Below, piece after piece: positions 61,664-64,000 of a DNA stretch of 64,000 bases (position 1 is its first letter; each line of letters begins with the position of its first letter). A program made the translations under genes and the position numbers. This stretch comes from Ophiostoma sp. CBS 140.51. Its lineage: Eukaryota; Ascomycota; Sordariomycetes; Ophiostomatales; Ophiostomataceae. Location: the NCBI GenBank assembly GCA_029298735.1, contig JANSLP010000108.1, positions 1-64,000 on the forward strand. Reading direction: 5' to 3'. Below the pieces are notes generated by a model that was not told the origin of the DNA, did no database searches, and saw only the letters and a program-made list of their open reading frames with translations.

Positions 61664-64000
61664 TTATACACCCTCCACGCGGTAGACACGCAGAGAGGCA
61701 TCCTCGCCGGCAATGGCCATGTCGGCACCCGTCTCAATGTCGGCATCAGTACCCGTCGACGTCGACGGCCGCCAGGCCAGCTGCAGCACCGCCCGCGGCA
61801 GATACAGGCTCGTGTCCACGTCTAGGATGGAGGCCACAGCCAGCGTGTCCGCATCCAGCGACACAACCGACAGCCGGCCGGCCTCGGTGCCGATGGCCAG
61901 AGTGAACATTGGCGTTTCTGAGGTTGACGTCCGCCACAAAAAGTCGACGGCCGTGACCGGGTGTTCCTGTGGGATGGTCGTGGCCAGGCTGAAAGAAGAC
62001 ACACCGTCCGTCTCTGTCGACGCCCACACCTTGACATTCTTGTCGCGGCCGGCCGTGGCAAAGACGCTGCGGGTTGAGGACGGGAGCTGTGGTGCCCATG
62101 CACAGTCGAGAATCATGCGCGTGTGGGCTTTGCTGTTGTTCTGGAGGAGGATGTACGTGGGAGTCGGCGAGTCCTCCGTGGCGGCGTCGGCTGGCGCCGA
62201 CTGTCTTTCAAAGACTGCCCACTGCCGGTCTCTCCCCACACTGAGGAGGAAACGGTCATCCCCACTAAACCGCAGCCGTGTCACCGTCAGCGTGTGCGTC
62301 GCCAGCGGCGGTCTGACCTCGGTCCACCTGGGCGCCGTCTCAAAGAGACGCACAACGGCATGGTTGAGCGAGCTGGCACGGCAGGCGCTGGCCACCAGCG
62401 AACCGTCGTGGGAGACGGCCAGGCAGCTAATTTCGTAGCCGTGGCCGTACAGTTTTTCCGTCTCGGGCCAGAGCGTGTTGCGGGCTAGGACGTCTTCGGG
62501 GGGTGGTGTCGCACCAGCGTCGACGAAGTCGGCGCCAGAGGCACCTTCTGTTTGTTCGGTCGCTGCCTCGGACAGCTCCTCTGGCTCCTCATCGACCGCC
62601 TTGTTGGACAGTCCCAGCACCGGCATGTTGGCTGCATCTGGCAGGGCATCCACACTTTTTTCAGCCGCCCGCCCCGTCAGCTTCTCCAGCAGCCTGGCCA
62701 CCGTCTTGGGCTCGTGAAACACGCGCATCAGCTTCTCGTCGGCACCCGAGACAAACTGCGACGCGCCCAGACTGTCGATGCAGTTGAGGTCGTAGCCGTG
62801 GATCTGTGGGCGGGCCATTTCGTGCCAGGAACCTGACGACAACGCAGAGGGGGTAGACGTCCACTCGGCATGCAGCCGTGTGGTCTGGTCGCCGCTCGTC
62901 GACAAAAGGTAGGCACCATCGCGAGACCAAGCGATGCCCGTCACGGGCGCTACATGGCCGGCCACGCCGACGGCCTGGATCCATCTTGCATCTGGCTGGT
63001 CCTCAGTTTTGTCCTCGGCTGACGCCTCGCTGATTGCTGCTCCGCCCGACAGAGTCCACCGTCTCCAGCTGCCCGTCCGGCACAACGTCACCACCTCTTT
63101 GCCGTTTGGCGACCACAGCCCTGCCCAGAATCCACCGACACTGCCCGTCGCTGTCGTGGCGCCCTTTTCTTTGCTCAACTCACCTAGTCGTGCCGTTGTC
63201 ACCCAGATACCGGATGCCACATCGGCCTCCCAAACGGCCAGAGAGTTGTCAGCGGATGCTGTAAGCAGGCGAAGCTGGCTTTGGGAGCCACTGCCGCTCG
63301 GGCTCGCCGAGGTCCACCGTGCACTATAGATCCAGTCCTCGTGGCCCAACAGCAACGCCTCAAACGTCACCGAGTAGTCGTCGCTGCCCGCATGCACGCG
63401 GTGTGCCTTGTTGGAGGGGGCATTGCTGTTCGTGGCCGTCGTGACGGTCGGCTCCTCATCACCAACAGCGGCAGCTGCTGCTGCGGCCGAAGCCGTCGGC
63501 GGTGGTGCGACCGCGCCCTGGTGGATGCGCCACAGACGCACGTACTTGTCCTGGCTGGCTGAGGCCAGCAAAAGGTCCGATGCAAAGGGAGTGCCCTCCC
63601 AGCCAAAGTCGAGCGAACGGATCCAGCCCTCGTGGCCAGAGAGGGTGGATTGCAGCTCGAAAGCTACACCTTGACCAGCCTCTGCACCGCCAAAGATTTG
63701 GATGCGGTTGTTCGTGCCAGCGGAGGCGAGCATCCACGACTGTGAACCTAAGCCTGCACTGCCATCCGTCAATCCCACCAGGGCCAGACAGAGGGGAAAG
63801 TACCGTGGTGTAGTCTGAATGGTTTGGAGAAGCACAATCTGGAATGGCGATTCGCCAGTCTCGTCGCCCGTCCTCCGCTCCAGTGCCCAAATCTTGATCT
63901 TGTAGTCGGCCGCGCCTGTTGCAAAGATTCGCCGGCTACCGTTTCCGTTTGCTGTCGTCTGTGACGCCACCCCCGCCTTGGCTGCTGCAATGCAGTTGAT
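61664..64000 (-). CDS. ELP2: Elongator complex subunit Elp2 (5' end beyond the window)
   Basis: WD40 scaffold of Elongator, the complex that modifies wobble uridines in tRNA. The open frame continues to the last base of the window, so at least 778 C-terminal residues are present and the N-terminus is missing; a GTG at 63,970 is not a start. About eleven WD-type repeats can be traced, including GHEGWIRSLDF...LLASASQDKYVRLW, GHEDWIYSARW...LLTASADNSLAVWE, GHVAPVTGIAWSRDGAYLLS, and the highly characteristic Elp2 segment LYGHGYEISCLAVSHDGSLV followed by ASACRASSLNHAVVRLFE, then HTLTVTRLRFSGDDRFLLSV. The double beta-propeller layout fits Elp2 (about 800 residues in fungi), so probably only one or two repeats lie outside the window. 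No intron is needed within this part. Confidence 0.95.
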   Translation of the reverse strand: MNCIAAAKAGVASQTTANGNGSRRIFATGAADYKIKIWALERRTGDETGESPFQIVLLQTIQTTPRYFPLCLALVGLTDGSAGLGSQSWMLASAGTNNRIQIFGGAEAGQGVAFELQSTLSGHEGWIRSLDFGWEGTPFASDLLLASASQDKYVRLWRIHQGAVAPPPTASAAAAAAAVGDEEPTVTTATNSNAPSNKAHRVHAGSDDYSVTFEALLLGHEDWIYSARWTSASPSGSGSQSQLRLLTASADNSLAVWEADVASGIWVTTARLGELSKEKGATTATGSVGGFWAGLWSPNGKEVVTLCRTGSWRRWTLSGGAAISEASAEDKTEDQPDARWIQAVGVAGHVAPVTGIAWSRDGAYLLSTSGDQTTRLHAEWTSTPSALSSGSWHEMARPQIHGYDLNCIDSLGASQFVSGADEKLMRVFHEPKTVARLLEKLTGRAAEKSVDALPDAANMPVLGLSNKAVDEEPEELSEAATEQTEGASGADFVDAGATPPPEDVLARNTLWPETEKLYGHGYEISCLAVSHDGSLVASACRASSLNHAVVRLFETAPRWTEVRPPLATHTLTVTRLRFSGDDRFLLSVGRDRQWAVFERQSAPADAATEDSPTPTYILLQNNSKAHTRMILDCAWAPQLPSSTRSVFATAGRDKNVKVWASTETDGVSSFSLATTIPQEHPVTAVDFLWRTSTSETPMFTLAIGTEAGRLSVVSLDADTLAVASILDVDTSLYLPRAVLQLAWRPSTSTGTDADIETGADMAIAGEDASLRVYRVEGV

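Noticed and set aside
61713..62438. 241-codon + frame inside ELP2
   Set aside because: Antisense shadow; the minus strand shows continuous WD repeats.
63961..63970. GTG at 63,970 as the ELP2 start
   Set aside because: The frame stays open to the window edge and the preceding residues (INCIAAAKAG) fit an interior WD-repeat strand.

Overview
The window is nuclear DNA of a filamentous ascomycete, most likely Pezizomycotina and probably a sordariomycete. The evidence is short introns of about 50-110 bp with GT..AG ends and CTAAC/CTGAC-type branch sites, GC-rich codon use, pyrimidine-rich 5' flanks, and a set of clearly fungal proteins (Cyk3, Pfa3, Fes1, Jlp1-type dioxygenase, fungal actin). No tRNA, rRNA, CRISPR array or intact transposon was found. 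The order and genus cannot be fixed from the sequence alone.

Layout. Positions 1 to about 30,300 contain no gene I can support. The sequence has ordinary base composition rather than AT-rich, RIP-like composition, and long pyrimidine-rich and purine-rich tracts, a few short tandem repeats and some palindromes. The open frames there are short, overlapping, low in complexity and unrecognisable. From 30,339 to the right edge there are eleven confident protein genes: PFA3-like palmitoyltransferase (-), CYK3-like SH3/transglutaminase cytokinesis protein (-), a TauD/Jlp1-type dioxygenase (+), a Ste20/GCK-III-type kinase (+), RAI1 decapping nuclease (-), mitochondrial ribosomal protein uL5m/MRPL7 (+), FES1 Hsp70 exchange factor (-), actin (+), a mitochondrial GGQ release-factor-like protein of the Rso55/C12orf65 type (-), a small subunit of serine palmitoyltransferase (+), and ELP2 of Elongator (-, cut by the window edge). 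I rebuilt exon-intron structures by hand; all give uninterrupted proteins of expected length (actin is exactly 375 residues).

The genes are housekeeping functions and are not a pathway cluster: membrane lipidation and sphingolipid synthesis (PFA3, SPT subunit), polarity and cytokinesis (CYK3, the GCK kinase, actin), RNA and translation quality (RAI1, Elp2, MRPL7, the GGQ protein), protein folding (FES1) and sulfur scavenging (dioxygenase). Neighbouring genes alternate between divergent pairs sharing promoters and convergent pairs.

The most notable points are the 30-kb gene-free left half, an RAI1 gene with consecutive exons of 32, 28 and 8 nt, a 7-nt first exon in actin, an apparently intact Cys-His-Asp triad in the Cyk3-like protein, a very acidic tail on a predicted mitochondrial GGQ protein, and coding-like pieces in shifting frames at 38.9-40.3 kb. 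I did not find a clearly new biological system.
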